64,000 nucleotides of DNA from Parafannyhessea umbonata (GCF_900111255.1 NZ_FOGP01000001.1:564016-628015); one strand, 5' to 3'; shown: positions 41,363 through 50,349, counted from the stretch's first letter. Notes: generated from the letters alone by a model not told the origin. Translations and numbers: made by a program.

Positions 41363-42727
41363 ATGGCAATTCGCGGCGCGCTCTTTGACTGTGACGGAAC
41401 CCTGATCGACTCCATGCCCATGTGGCATCGGGTGACGGTCGAGCTTCTCGCCGCGCATGACGTCGACGACCCCGAGAACGTCTTCGCCAAGACCGAACCG
41501 CTCCCTCTGCACGAGATGTGTGCGAGCTTCTGCGACGACTTCGGCGTCGACTCAACCGAGGACGCCCTTTTCGAGGAGCTCATGGTTCGCGTTCGCGACG
41601 CCTATGCGCACCGCGTCGAGCTCCTTCCGGGCTGTCGGGAGTTCCTGGGGGACCTTTCCGCCCACGGCGTTCGCATGGCGGTCTGCTCGTCCACTTCCGT
41701 CCCCGAGGTCGAGCTCGCGCTCGAGGCCCAGGGCATTCGCGGGTTCTTCCAGGACGTCATCTCGACGGGTGGTTCCGTCCGCAGCAAGGAGTATCCCGAC
41801 GTCTGGGAGAAGGGCCTCGCCTCGTTGGGGACCGCAGCGGGAGAGACCTGGGTCTTCGAGGATGCGCCCTTTGGCATGAGAAGCGCCCGCCAGGCGGGCC
41901 TTCACACCGTCTGTCTGTTCAGCCCCCACGGGGACCGCGACATCGACGAGTGCTCCCGCCTCGGCGACATCCTCGCCCATGGCTACCCAGAGCTCTCGTT
42001 CGCCCTGCTCGAAGACTATGCGCTTCCGGTTCCCGGCTTCGGGTCCGGCTCCGATCCGTCTCCCGACGCCGCGCCCCTACGGGCGCTCGTCGTCGATGGA
42101 TCCCCAGAACCGAGCTCTGCCGGGCTGGTTCGTTCCCTGGCACGGGATGCCGACTACGTGATCGCAGCCGACGCGGGCGCCATGGTCCTAAGGGAGGCCG
42201 GTGTCGTGCCCGACGCGTTCTGCGGGGACTGCGACTCGGTCGAGCCTACTGCCGGCGACTGGGCTCGCTCCGTGTCTCGCGTTAGCTACGAGCTTCCCCG
42301 CGAGAAGTACGCGACCGACCTCGCCTACGCCATCGCCTGCGCCCGAAACGAGGCCGCTCGCCAGGGCCGTCCGCTCGCACTCGACGTCACCTGCGCCACG
42401 GGAGGCCGTCCCGACCACGCGCTTGCCGTGATGGGCCAGCTGCTCGGCGCCGCCGACGCTAGGCCCCGTCTGGTTGAGGACGGCTTCGAGGCCCGGGTTC
42501 TCTGTCCCGAGGGCGCTGACGAGTGGGGTCTGGGCGGCGACGCCAAGGGGAGGACCTTCTCGCTCATTGCCCTGCGCGACTCGATCGTCTCGGAGTCGGG
42601 CATGCGCTGGAACCTGGATCGCCGCACCCTTCCGGCCCTTTCTGACGAGGGCGTGTCCAACGTCGTTGCCGAAGGGGGAGCGCACATCCACTGTCACGAG
42701 GGCGCCGTCATGGCGTTTCTGCTATAA
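41363..42727 (+). CDS. HAD phosphatase - thiamine pyrophosphokinase fusion
   Basis: A 454-residue two-domain protein. Residues 1-220 are a HAD-IA phosphatase: ALFDCDGTLIDSMP (motif I), CSSTSVPEVE (motif II), RSKEYPDVWEKGL (motif III), WVFEDAPFGM (motif IV). A Gly/Ser/Pro linker (PVPGFGSGSDPSPDAAP) follows. Residues 240-454 are a thiamine diphosphokinase: ALVVDGSPEPS, CGDCDSVEP, KYATDLAYAI, TGGRPDHALAVMGQL, and the C-terminal GMRWNL...SNVVAEG block. Both active sites look intact. TPK makes TPP from thiamine and ATP; the HAD half may dephosphorylate thiamine phosphate or a phosphorylated by-product. The ATG is preceded by GGGAGGAAG. Confidence 0.93.
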   Translation: MAIRGALFDCDGTLIDSMPMWHRVTVELLAAHDVDDPENVFAKTEPLPLHEMCASFCDDFGVDSTEDALFEELMVRVRDAYAHRVELLPGCREFLGDLSAHGVRMAVCSSTSVPEVELALEAQGIRGFFQDVISTGGSVRSKEYPDVWEKGLASLGTAAGETWVFEDAPFGMRSARQAGLHTVCLFSPHGDRDIDECSRLGDILAHGYPELSFALLEDYALPVPGFGSGSDPSPDAAPLRALVVDGSPEPSSAGLVRSLARDADYVIAADAGAMVLREAGVVPDAFCGDCDSVEPTAGDWARSVSRVSYELPREKYATDLAYAIACARNEAARQGRPLALDVTCATGGRPDHALAVMGQLLGAADARPRLVEDGFEARVLCPEGADEWGLGGDAKGRTFSLIALRDSIVSESGMRWNLDRRTLPALSDEGVSNVVAEGGAHIHCHEGAVMAFLL

Positions 42728-42810
42728 CGTAAATCTTTTCGCACGGGGTGGACCACCACCTCTGCAGTCGCCTCCGGCGGTTGCCTGCGTTGGAAGGGGC
42801 TGGAGTATAA

Positions 42811-42836
42811 GAAAAGGAGCCCCGAGGGGCTCCCTT
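42811..42836 (-). terminator. terminator of rpmB, probably bidirectional
   Basis: GGAGCCCC-GA-GGGGCTCC, perfect 8-bp stem; minus-strand side is followed by TTTTCTTAT. It lies 25 bp after the rpmB stop and also after the HAD-TPK gene on the plus strand. Confidence 0.85.
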
Positions 42837-42861
42837 GCTTAAGCGCTATGCGTGCTGATAC

Positions 42862-43062
42862 TTATGCCTGCTCAGCAGAGCGAGCAACCTTGCCGCTCTT
42901 GAGGCAGCGCGTGCAGACGTTCTTCTTGACTGCCTTGCCGTCCTCGAAGACGGTGACGCGCTGGATGTTGGGCTTAAACGTACGGTTGACGGTGCGGTGG
43001 GAGTGGCTGATGGAGCGACCAGCAACGGCGTGCTTACCGCAGATATCACAAACCTTCGACAT
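42862..43062 (-). CDS. rpmB: 50S ribosomal protein L28 (zinc-binding form)
   Basis: 66 residues. MSKVCDICGKHAVAGRSISH and RTFKPNIQRV are diagnostic of bL28. Cys5, Cys8, Cys50 and Cys53 form the C+ zinc ribbon, so the organism depends on zinc for this copy unless a C- paralogue exists. The open frame extends far upstream, but the ATG at 43062 gives the exact family start. It has its own promoter and terminator. Confidence 0.97.
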   Translation of the reverse strand: MSKVCDICGKHAVAGRSISHSHRTVNRTFKPNIQRVTVFEDGKAVKKNVCTRCLKSGKVARSAEQA

Positions 43063-43421
43063 TGTTACGACCTCCAAAGGGCGGCGCGGATGCCCCGCAA
43101 TTTCCAAAGCCGTCCAAATATAGCACAGCCGATGTGTTGCGCAAGCCCCAGAAGTGCGTTCTTGTGGTGGTTTTGTAGTCAGATACGTGCGATTTGCATC
43201 TTTCTGGATGCTTTTGACCGCTTGGCGCGGCGGCGCCCCCTTGCCTATTCCTGCGCGGGGACGCCTTGGGCACGCTTGCCTGCGCGCCCTGACGTATGGG
43301 GAATTTCGTTTGTCATGTGGCTGCGCGCCACGATGCGGGCTCTTGCGGCACTTCTCTGCGCTATAGTTGGCATATTCATGCTGAGTCCCCGAGTCCTTGG
43401 GGGCAAGCGAGAGGAGAAGAT
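43063..43421. other. divergent region between rpmB and asp23
   Basis: Contains the rpmB promoter (separate entry) and TATAGT at 43362-43367, a good -10 for the Asp23 gene without a clear -35. No other gene is supported. Confidence 0.5.
43117..43144 (-). promoter_or_regulatory. rpmB promoter
   Basis: Minus-strand TTGCGC, 16-bp spacer, TATATT, about 55 bp upstream of the rpmB start. Confidence 0.65.
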
Positions 43422-43766
43422 ATGGCATCTGTCGTTCCCGGCGAACTCCGGGTATCCAACGACTGCATCGCGGACCTTGCCGGTTATGCCGCGCTCGAGT
43501 GTTACGGCGTTGTGGGCATGGCCGTCACCGACGAGCAGGATGGCGTCACTGTTCTGCTTCCCGCCCGTCGCCTGAGGAAGGGAATCGGCGTCACGGCCGT
43601 GGATGGGGGCGTCAAGGTCGACCTCCACGTCGTCGTCGAGCAGGGGGTCAACATGTCCTCCGTCTCTGATAACCTTGTCAGCTCCGTCAAGTTTATCCTC
43701 AAGCAGATTGCCGAGCTGGACGACGTCGAGGTGCGCGTCCATATCGAGGGCATCCGCACCCGCTAG
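43422..43766 (+). CDS. Asp23/Gls24 family envelope stress protein
   Basis: A 114-residue protein of the Asp23 family (GELRVSNDCIADLAGYAALECYGVVGM start; VDLHVVVEQGVNMSSVS in the middle), the YloU type found beside fakA. YloU-like proteins are linked to envelope stress and membrane-associated metabolism, but the biochemical role is unknown. GAGGAG precedes the ATG. The fakA gene follows after 59 bp, exactly as yloU-yloV in Bacillus. Confidence 0.93.
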   Translation: MASVVPGELRVSNDCIADLAGYAALECYGVVGMAVTDEQDGVTVLLPARRLRKGIGVTAVDGGVKVDLHVVVEQGVNMSSVSDNLVSSVKFILKQIAELDDVEVRVHIEGIRTR

Positions 43767-43825
43767 CGTCTGCTGGCACAACTGAACGCTTCCATATATA
43801 GAGTAGGAACCGAGGTTCTCCAGAA

Positions 43826-45493
43826 ATGATCGCCAACGTCGTTCGAAACTGTTTCCCCGTTGCGGCCCAGGTCGTCGCTGACAAGGCCGATGAGATCAAC
43901 AAGCTCAACGTCTTCCCCGTCCCCGACGGAGACACGGGCACCAACATGTCGCTCACCCTGGGCACCGTCGTCAAGGAGGTCCAGGCGCTTCCCGCCAACG
44001 CCTCCATGGACGACATCGCCAAGGCCATCACCCACGGCTCCCTCATGGGCGCGCGCGGCAACTCTGGCGTCATAACCAGCCAGATCCTGCGCGGCGTCGC
44101 CGAGGGTCTGACCGCCGCCAAGGGCGACTCCGCCACCGCCGCCGACATTGCCTTTGCGCTGCGCAACGGCGTCAAGGTGGCCTTCAAGGCCGTCCGAAAG
44201 CCCGTCGAGGGCACTATCCTCACCGTCCTGAAGGACATCTCGGCCAAGGCGGACCAGCTCGAGAAGGCCAATGTCTCCGCCAAGGAGGCGCTCGACGCCA
44301 TCGTCGTCGAGGCCTACGAGTCCGTGGCCCGCACGCCCGACCTCCTTCCCGTTCTGAAGGAGAACGGCGTCGTCGACTCGGGAGCCTTCGGTCTGGCCAC
44401 CTTCATCGAGGCCTTCGTGAACGCCTACAACGGCAAGGCTGGCGAGGTCTCCGAGTTCAAGACGACCGTCGACTCCGAGGGTGCCAAGGCCCACGTCTCC
44501 GACGTCGTCGACATCGAGCTTAACGACGACTGGGAGGGCTCCGAGTTCCGCTACTGCACCGAGTTCCTCTTCCACGCCGAGGATCCCAACTTCGACGAGG
44601 AGGCCAACCTCAAGTACCTGTCCACCATGGGAGACTGCGAGCTCCTGGTCGGCTCCAACCCCGACTACAAGATCCATGTCCACACCAACAGGCCCGACCG
44701 CGTCCTGCGCCACATGCTGCACCGCGGCCAGATCTTTAAGGTCTACGTCCACAACATGGACCTCGAGGCCGAGGAGCGCACCGAGTCCATCCGCGAGGAC
44801 AAGGCCGAGGCGGTTGCGGGTCAGAAGAAGCCCCTGGGCTTCGTCGCCGTGGCGGCCGGCTCCGGCCAGGCAGACATCCTGAAGTCTCTGGGCGTCGACG
44901 TCATCGTCTCTGGTGGCCAGACCATGAACCCCTCGACCGCCGACATTCTCGATGCCATCGAGAAGTGCAACGCCGAGTCCGTTATCGTCCTTCCCAACAA
45001 CGGCAACATCCGCATGGCCGCCGAGGCCGCTGCCAACGCGTGCGACAGCTGCGACTGCGCCGTCGTTCCCACCAAGACGGTTCTGCAGGCCTTCGCCGCG
45101 ATGTTCGTCGCCGACCCCGAGGGCGACCTCGACGCCAACGTCGAGGAGATGACCGACGCCATCGGCGAGATTCGCGACGGCGAGGTCACCTCTGCGGTCC
45201 GCGACTCCGCCGCGGCCGACGGAACGCCCATCCACTCTGGTGACGTCATGGGCATTATGGGCGGCTCCATCGAGGTCGTCGGCTCCAGCGTCCAGGATGT
45301 CACCCTCGAGGTGATCAACCGCATGCAGGAGGAAGAGGAGGGCGACACGCTCACCATCCTCGCCGGCTCTGACTTGGACGACGATGCCTTCCAGAAACTG
45401 GTCGATGCCATCGAGGAGGCCCAGCCTGACCTCGAGATCGACTCCCACCGCGGCGAGCAGCCCCTCTACCCGGTTGTCTTCTCCATCGAGTAG
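43826..45493 (+). CDS. fakA: fatty acid kinase catalytic subunit FakA (DAK2 domain, YloV)
   Basis: Phosphorylates fatty acids held by a FakB (DegV) protein, giving acyl-phosphate for PlsX/PlsY. The N-terminal Dak2 ATP-binding domain has NKLNVFPVPDGDTGTNMSLTL, with the Mg-binding aspartates, and GARGNSGVITSQIL; the central and C-terminal DegV-like regions follow to residue 555. Synteny with asp23 upstream and recG downstream is conserved in Firmicutes and actinobacteria. PlsX, its metabolic neighbour, is 5 kb downstream. Confidence 0.93.
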   Translation: MIANVVRNCFPVAAQVVADKADEINKLNVFPVPDGDTGTNMSLTLGTVVKEVQALPANASMDDIAKAITHGSLMGARGNSGVITSQILRGVAEGLTAAKGDSATAADIAFALRNGVKVAFKAVRKPVEGTILTVLKDISAKADQLEKANVSAKEALDAIVVEAYESVARTPDLLPVLKENGVVDSGAFGLATFIEAFVNAYNGKAGEVSEFKTTVDSEGAKAHVSDVVDIELNDDWEGSEFRYCTEFLFHAEDPNFDEEANLKYLSTMGDCELLVGSNPDYKIHVHTNRPDRVLRHMLHRGQIFKVYVHNMDLEAEERTESIREDKAEAVAGQKKPLGFVAVAAGSGQADILKSLGVDVIVSGGQTMNPSTADILDAIEKCNAESVIVLPNNGNIRMAAEAAANACDSCDCAVVPTKTVLQAFAAMFVADPEGDLDANVEEMTDAIGEIRDGEVTSAVRDSAAADGTPIHSGDVMGIMGGSIEVVGSSVQDVTLEVINRMQEEEEGDTLTILAGSDLDDDAFQKLVDAIEEAQPDLEIDSHRGEQPLYPVVFSIE

Positions 45494-45508
45494 GAGGCCT
45501 TCGCGCTC

Positions 45509-47674
45509 GTGGGCGAAACCCCTACCGTAACAGAGGTGGGCGAGCGTCTCTCGCGCACCGTTTCTCTTACTGATGACGTCTCGCGCCTGCGCTATGCCTC
45601 GGGCGCGAGACGCGTTTCTTTGGGCAGGCTCGGCCTCGACCGGGTGCGCGATGTCCTTCTCCACGTTCCCAGTCGCTACCTCGACTATACGTCGCGCGTG
45701 GACATCGCCCACGCCGACGTGGGCAGCGAGGTCACAGTGGTCGGCACGGTCGACAAGGTGACCCTTAAGCGCCCGCGGCCGCGCATGGCCATCGTCGAGA
45801 TCTTCCTGCTGGATGACACCGGCGTGATCGAGGTCACGTTCTTCCGCCAGCCTTGGCTCGCCGAGCAGATCAAGCGGGGCGACACCCTGGCCGTCTCGGG
45901 CAAGGTTACCTTCGAGTACGGCTTCAAGCGCATGAAGGCGCCGTTCCACGAGCGGCTCGCCTCGGCGGGCGAGAGCACTGATTATGCGCGCATCCTGCCC
46001 GTCTATCACGTGTGCGAGGGACTCTCCGTCGCATGGGTGCGCCGCATCGTGTCGTCCGCACTCGAGGACGCGGGCGACGTCTGCGACTTTCTGCCTGCCT
46101 CGCTCGTGTGCGAGCGCGGCCTCATGTCGCTCGGTCGCGCCCTGCGCGAGGTGCACTTCCCCTCGTCGCTTGCCGCAAAGGAGCGCGCCCGCCGCCGCTT
46201 GGCCTTCGACGAGCTGCTCTGCCTGCAGCTTGCCCTGCGCTGCCGCCAGAACATCCAGCTCGCTGGCGTCGAGCCGCGGGTCCATGTTGTGAACGGCCCG
46301 CATGTCGCCGCCCTTCGCGCGGCCTTGCCCTTCTCGCTCACCGACGAGCAGGGACGCGCGGTCGAGGAGATTTTGCGCGACATGGCGTCTGACCAGGTCA
46401 TGAACCGTCTGCTGCTGGGTGACGTCGGCACGGGCAAGACGGCCGTTGCGGCCTTCGCCCTGGCCGCGGCTGCAGACAGCGGCAGCCAGGCCGCGATGAT
46501 GGCCCCGACCTCCGTCCTGGCGCGCCAGTACGCCCAGAAGCTGGGCCCGCTGCTGGACGAGGCCGGCGTCAGCTGGGCGCTCATCACAGGTGCCACCGCA
46601 CCCGCCGAGCGCGAGGCGTCCTGCACGGCCCTGGCTTTGGGCCAGACGACCGTCGTCTTTGGCACCACGGCGGTCCTCTCGGACGACGTCGCCTTCGACA
46701 AGCTGAGCGTCGTCGTGATCGACGAGCAGCACCGCTTCGGCGTCGACCAGCGCGCGGCGCTGCGGCGCAAGGGGCCCGGCGCCGACCTTCTTGCAATGAC
46801 CGCGACGCCCATCCCGCGCACTCTGGCGCTCTCGCTCTACGGCGACGTCCAGCGCTCCGTCATCCGCCATCGTCCCCATCCCGGCGCCGGCGTGCGGACC
46901 ACCTGCCTCCCGATCGAGCGGCTCGACCTTGCCTACGGGGCCATTCGCGAGGCGGTCGACGCCGGGCGGCAGGCCTACGTCGTCTGCCCCCTGGCGGACG
47001 ACGCCGACGAGGGAGAAGAGCTGGACGACGTGCCCGAGGCCGAGGTATCGCGCTCCCAGAACGTGCGCTCCGCCGCCTCAAGCCTGCGCGAGCTGTCGAG
47101 GGGCGCGCTCAGGGGGCTTCGCCTCGAGCTGCTCACCGGTCGCATGCCCGCTGCCCATAAGGACGAGGTGATGGAGCGGTTCCGCTCCGGTAAGGTCGAC
47201 GTCCTGGTGAGCACGACCGTGATCGAGGTGGGCGTCGACGTCCCCAACGCGACGGTCATGCTAGTGTATGATGCCGACCGCTTCGGCCTCGCCACGCTTC
47301 ACCAGCTGCGCGGCCGCGTCGGTCGTGGCGACTGCGAGGGGCAGGTGTTCCTGTCCTGCGCCGCCAAGAAGGGCTCGCCCGCCCGTGAGCGCCTTGCGGC
47401 CCTCGAGCGCACGTCGGATGGGTTCGAGCTCGCCGAGCTGGACCTCAGACTGCGCCACGAGGGAGAAGTGCTTGGCTACCGGCAGCATGGCGGCGGTCCT
47501 GAGCTGAAGATATCTGACCTGGTGGGCGACGCCGACCTGGTCGAGCTCGCACATGAGGATGCTCTCGAGCTCGCGCGACGCGACCCCGAGCTCGCCTCGG
47601 CAGAGCTGCGTCCGCTGGCACGCGAGGTGCAAGACAGGTTTGGCGCTTATTTCGAGGAGGTAGAGCGCACGTGA
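45509..47674 (+). CDS. recG: ATP-dependent DNA helicase RecG
   Basis: Reverses stalled forks and Holliday junctions. Wedge/OB domain in residues 50-150 (RYLDYTSRVDIAHA), then GDVGTGKTAVAAFALA (Walker A), DEQHRFGVDQRAAL (DEQH), TATPIPRTLALSLYGD, and the helicase C-terminal STTVIEVGVDVPNA and HQLRGRVGRGDC with the TRG motif region. 721 residues, GTG start 15 bp after fakA. All helicase motifs are intact. It is followed by rsmD with overlapping codons (GTGA). Confidence 0.96.
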   Translation: MGETPTVTEVGERLSRTVSLTDDVSRLRYASGARRVSLGRLGLDRVRDVLLHVPSRYLDYTSRVDIAHADVGSEVTVVGTVDKVTLKRPRPRMAIVEIFLLDDTGVIEVTFFRQPWLAEQIKRGDTLAVSGKVTFEYGFKRMKAPFHERLASAGESTDYARILPVYHVCEGLSVAWVRRIVSSALEDAGDVCDFLPASLVCERGLMSLGRALREVHFPSSLAAKERARRRLAFDELLCLQLALRCRQNIQLAGVEPRVHVVNGPHVAALRAALPFSLTDEQGRAVEEILRDMASDQVMNRLLLGDVGTGKTAVAAFALAAAADSGSQAAMMAPTSVLARQYAQKLGPLLDEAGVSWALITGATAPAEREASCTALALGQTTVVFGTTAVLSDDVAFDKLSVVVIDEQHRFGVDQRAALRRKGPGADLLAMTATPIPRTLALSLYGDVQRSVIRHRPHPGAGVRTTCLPIERLDLAYGAIREAVDAGRQAYVVCPLADDADEGEELDDVPEAEVSRSQNVRSAASSLRELSRGALRGLRLELLTGRMPAAHKDEVMERFRSGKVDVLVSTTVIEVGVDVPNATVMLVYDADRFGLATLHQLRGRVGRGDCEGQVFLSCAAKKGSPARERLAALERTSDGFELAELDLRLRHEGEVLGYRQHGGGPELKISDLVGDADLVELAHEDALELARRDPELASAELRPLAREVQDRFGAYFEEVERT

Positions 47675-48345
47675 GGATAGTAGGCGGCAAGTGGAGGGGC
47701 CATCCCCTCGAGGCTCCCGAGGGCCGCGACGTGACGCGGCCGACGACCGACAGGACGCGCGAGTCCATCGCGTCGATGGTACTCTCGGCCTTCGGGCTGG
47801 ACCTTTCGGACGTATCGCTCCTCGACGCCTTCGCCGGCTCAGGTGCTATCGGCCTTGAGCTCCTGTCGCGCGGGGCGGCCTCGGCGACCTTCGTCGACCG
47901 CGACCGCGGCGCCGTCGCGCGCGTGCGCAGGAACGCGAAGTCTTTGGGCGCGAGCGTCGCCGAGGCGCACGTCATGTCCGGCGACGTGTTCGGCCTGGCC
48001 GAGCGCGGCTCGCTTGCCGGCGCACCCTTCCGGCTTGTGGTGCTCGACCCGCCCTATGCCGTTGATGCCGAACGCGTGAGCTCGCTCGTCGCGAGCCTGG
48101 CTGAGCGCGGCATGCTCCGGGAGGGCGCGCTCGTCCTCTACGAGCACGACTCTCACGCGCCGGGGCTGGACGTCGCCGACTTCACCCAGATCAAGGAGAA
48201 GAGCCACGGCATCACCACCGTCGAGCTCCTGAGGCGCAATGCCGCCTTGGCCGAGGCCGATGCGTTCGCTGCCGAGGACGCCGCCGTTGACGGCAAGGAC
48301 GTTGTCGCTGGCCAAGTGGAAGGGGAGGCCGAGAATGGCCGATAG
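47671..48345 (+). CDS. rsmD: 16S rRNA m2G966 methyltransferase
   Basis: Methylates 16S rRNA in the 30S subunit. MRIVGGKWRGHPLEAP and RPTTDRTRESI open the family; FAGSGAIGLELLSRGA is the SAM-binding motif and VVLDPPY the catalytic NPPY equivalent. The C-terminal 25 residues are an Asp/Glu/Ala-rich tail beyond the normal end (about 185-200 residues), caused by overlap with the coaD start. GTG 47671 overlaps recG by 4 bp; the gene overlaps coaD by 11 bp. Confidence 0.94.
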   Translation: MRIVGGKWRGHPLEAPEGRDVTRPTTDRTRESIASMVLSAFGLDLSDVSLLDAFAGSGAIGLELLSRGAASATFVDRDRGAVARVRRNAKSLGASVAEAHVMSGDVFGLAERGSLAGAPFRLVVLDPPYAVDAERVSSLVASLAERGMLREGALVLYEHDSHAPGLDVADFTQIKEKSHGITTVELLRRNAALAEADAFAAEDAAVDGKDVVAGQVEGEAENGR

Positions 48346-48847
48346 CGTTATCGAGCACGTGGTGGTTCCGGGAACCTTTGACCCGGTGACCTTCGGACAC
48401 CTGGATGTCATTCGCAGGGCGCGCAGGCTGTTCCCGCGCGTGACCGTGGGCGTAGCGGCCTCGGTGGGAAAGAACGGCGTGGGGCCGACCTTCTCGCTCG
48501 ACGAGCGCGTGCGCATGCTGCTCGAGGCGCTCGAGCTCGAGGGCATCTCCGAGCGCGTGGACGTACGCCCGTTCAGCGGCCTTCTGGTAGCCTTCTGCCA
48601 AGAGGTGGGGGCTGGTGGTGTGGTCAAGGGCCTGCGTGCCATGACGGACTTCGAGTACGAGCTCCAGCAGGCCGACCTCAACAGCCAGCTCGCGCCGCAG
48701 ATGGAGTCGATCTTCGTCATGTCGAACCCCAAGTACGGCTACGTCTCGTCCTCGATCGTACGCGAGCTTGCATCCCTGGGCTCCGACGTCTCCTTTCTGG
48801 TCCCCAAGAACGTTGCGGCCGAGCTTGCCAGGCACTTCTCGGCTTGA
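48335..48847 (+). CDS. coaD: phosphopantetheine adenylyltransferase
   Basis: Fourth step of CoA synthesis: 4'-phosphopantetheine plus ATP to dephospho-CoA. VPGTFDPVTFGHLDVI holds the TxGH nucleotidyl-transfer motif (TFGH) and YGYVSSSIVREL the ISSS motif. 170 residues, slightly longer than most. ATG 48335 follows GGGGAGG and overlaps rsmD. The rsmD-coaD pair is conserved across bacteria. Confidence 0.96.
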   Translation: MADSVIEHVVVPGTFDPVTFGHLDVIRRARRLFPRVTVGVAASVGKNGVGPTFSLDERVRMLLEALELEGISERVDVRPFSGLLVAFCQEVGAGGVVKGLRAMTDFEYELQQADLNSQLAPQMESIFVMSNPKYGYVSSSIVRELASLGSDVSFLVPKNVAAELARHFSA

Positions 48848-49051
48848 CGTGGAAAAGGCTGCGGCCAGTCACCGGATTGTTACCGTTGGCGCATGCGTCG
48901 TAGGCGTTGTGCGCAGCGTATGGTTTTATCTAGATAAACTGATAGTATTAGCTAGATGCTGGCTTAATACCGTGCGTACGCTGGCAATGCGGTCTGAAAA
49001 CAAAGCATAGTCGCGGCAAGGCCCGCAAGCTTTACATGAAAGGAGCCCCGT
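48848..49051. promoter_or_regulatory. intergenic promoter region with palindrome before the SepIVA-like gene
   Basis: TTTATCTAGATAAA (48925-48938) is a perfect 14-bp palindrome, about 115 bp before the next start. TAGTAT at 48943-48948 may be a -10. It is the only AT-rich patch in this run of genes, so a promoter with an operator is likely. Confidence 0.5.
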
Positions 49052-49549
49052 ATGCAGCCGGGTGAGGAAATCGAGAGCCTGGTCGGCGAACTCGAGCAGA
49101 TCGTGAGCGAGGGCAAGACCCCGTTCACGGGTGGTGCCCAGAAGAAGATCGTCGACGCACAGGAGATCTACGAGATTCTCGACGAGATTCGTCGCGTCTT
49201 TCCGCAGGAGTTCGCGGATGCCCGTCGCATCGTGAAGGAGGAGAACGAGACGCTCGAGCGTGCCCAGATGCAGGCTGACGCCATCATCGCGGACGCCCAG
49301 CAGCAGGCCATGATCCTGGCCGGCGACCAGGAGGTCGTGCGCCTTGCCCAGCAGCAGGCCGATGACATTCGCGACAAGGCCGCCCAGTACGAGCGCGACA
49401 CCCGCTACAACGCCGAGGAGTATGCTGACACGGTGCTCGCTCACCTCGAGGACAACCTCAAGAGCCTGACCAACTCGGTCTCGCGCGTGCGCCAGACGCT
49501 GGACGAGAACTCCGGTCCTCGCAACCAGACCAACAACGTCCCCTGGTAG
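49052..49549 (+). CDS. DivIVA-like coiled-coil protein (SepIVA position)
   Basis: 165 residues. EIESLVGELEQIVSEGKTPF, then IVDAQEIYEILDEIRRVFPQE, then two heptad regions (residues 55-110 and 115-150) with AQMQADAIIADAQQQAMILA, like the b subunit of ATP synthase or DivIVA. In mycobacteria the gene at this spot, between coaD and yceD, is the septation protein SepIVA; the same order here supports orthology, although similarity in so short a coiled coil is weak evidence. A role in division or membrane-domain organisation is inferred. AAAGGAG before the ATG. Confidence 0.8.
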   Translation: MQPGEEIESLVGELEQIVSEGKTPFTGGAQKKIVDAQEIYEILDEIRRVFPQEFADARRIVKEENETLERAQMQADAIIADAQQQAMILAGDQEVVRLAQQQADDIRDKAAQYERDTRYNAEEYADTVLAHLEDNLKSLTNSVSRVRQTLDENSGPRNQTNNVPW

Positions 49550-49554
49550 CGGCC

Positions 49555-50121
49555 ATGCAGAGCGTAATTGCGATACTGGACGAGCGTCTGGCGAACGCCG
49601 GCGACACGCTGCCCCTAGCTGGCCATCTGGACGAGAAAGGCTACGACCTCGGTGGTCACCACTTTGACCTGCCCGAGGGGCTCGACTACGATCTGGTCCT
49701 CACGAATGCGGGCGAGGGCATCTTGGCAACGGGCATGATTTCGGGCCACGTGGTGGGCACCTGCGACCGCTGCCTCGATCCCGCTGAGTTCGACATCAGT
49801 GGCGAGGTGGATGAGTACTTCCTGTTCAAGGAGCCTGACCAGCCGATTGAGCTTGGCGACGACGAGGACGAGGTCGACTACGCTTTGGTTGGGGACGACC
49901 ACACGATCGACCTGACCGAGGCGCTCGCTTCGGCACTCTTGATGGAGACGCCCTACGTGGTGCTCTGTCGGGAGGACTGCGCGGGCCTCTGCCCGGTCTG
50001 TGGCGCCAACCTGAACAAGGAGGACTGCGGTCACGCCGCGCAGATCGAGGCCAGGTGCGAGCAGGACAGGCTCGATGCGAGCCCGTTTGCCGTGCTTAAG
50101 AATCTCGAGCTGGGCGACTAG
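49555..50121 (+). CDS. yceD: YceD/DUF177 family protein
   Basis: Small acidic 188-residue protein of the DUF177 family, invariably linked to rpmF and thought to take part in 23S rRNA or 50S assembly. ISGHVVGTCDRCL is the first Cys pair; the C-terminal CREDCAGLCPVCGANLN and DCGH supply more potential zinc-binding residues. It starts 6 bp after the coiled-coil gene and is separated from rpmF by about 230 bp with a promoter. Confidence 0.93.
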   Translation: MQSVIAILDERLANAGDTLPLAGHLDEKGYDLGGHHFDLPEGLDYDLVLTNAGEGILATGMISGHVVGTCDRCLDPAEFDISGEVDEYFLFKEPDQPIELGDDEDEVDYALVGDDHTIDLTEALASALLMETPYVVLCREDCAGLCPVCGANLNKEDCGHAAQIEARCEQDRLDASPFAVLKNLELGD

Positions 50122-50269
50122 CCCGATCGGGTGCTTGGCCGGACGGGGTGCCTTGGGATCAGGTTGCAGGCACTTCTCTGCAGTTGCGTTTGCGGAGCTT
50201 ACGTGAGGTTCAAAAAAAGAACTTGGCGTGAAGAGGCACCATTTCGTGCCAGTGCGTCCCCTTGCGTGG

Positions 50270-50275
50270 TATAGT
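50270..50275 (+). promoter_or_regulatory. -10 element of rpmF
   Basis: TATAGT, 75 bp before the rpmF start, inside the yceD-rpmF gap. A small hairpin GGCAC-CATTTC-GTGCC lies just upstream. Confidence 0.45.
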
Positions 50276-50349
50276 CTCTTCTTGTGTGTTTATGGAAAGA
50301 CCGCTCAGGCCTGTAGCCTGGCAATAAGTGAGTCTAAGAGAGGTTCAAG

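Noticed and set aside
43763..46879. 1038-codon minus-strand frame opposite fakA and recG
   Set aside because: Antisense shadow of two well-identified genes with codon-mirrored Val/Gly/Asp composition.
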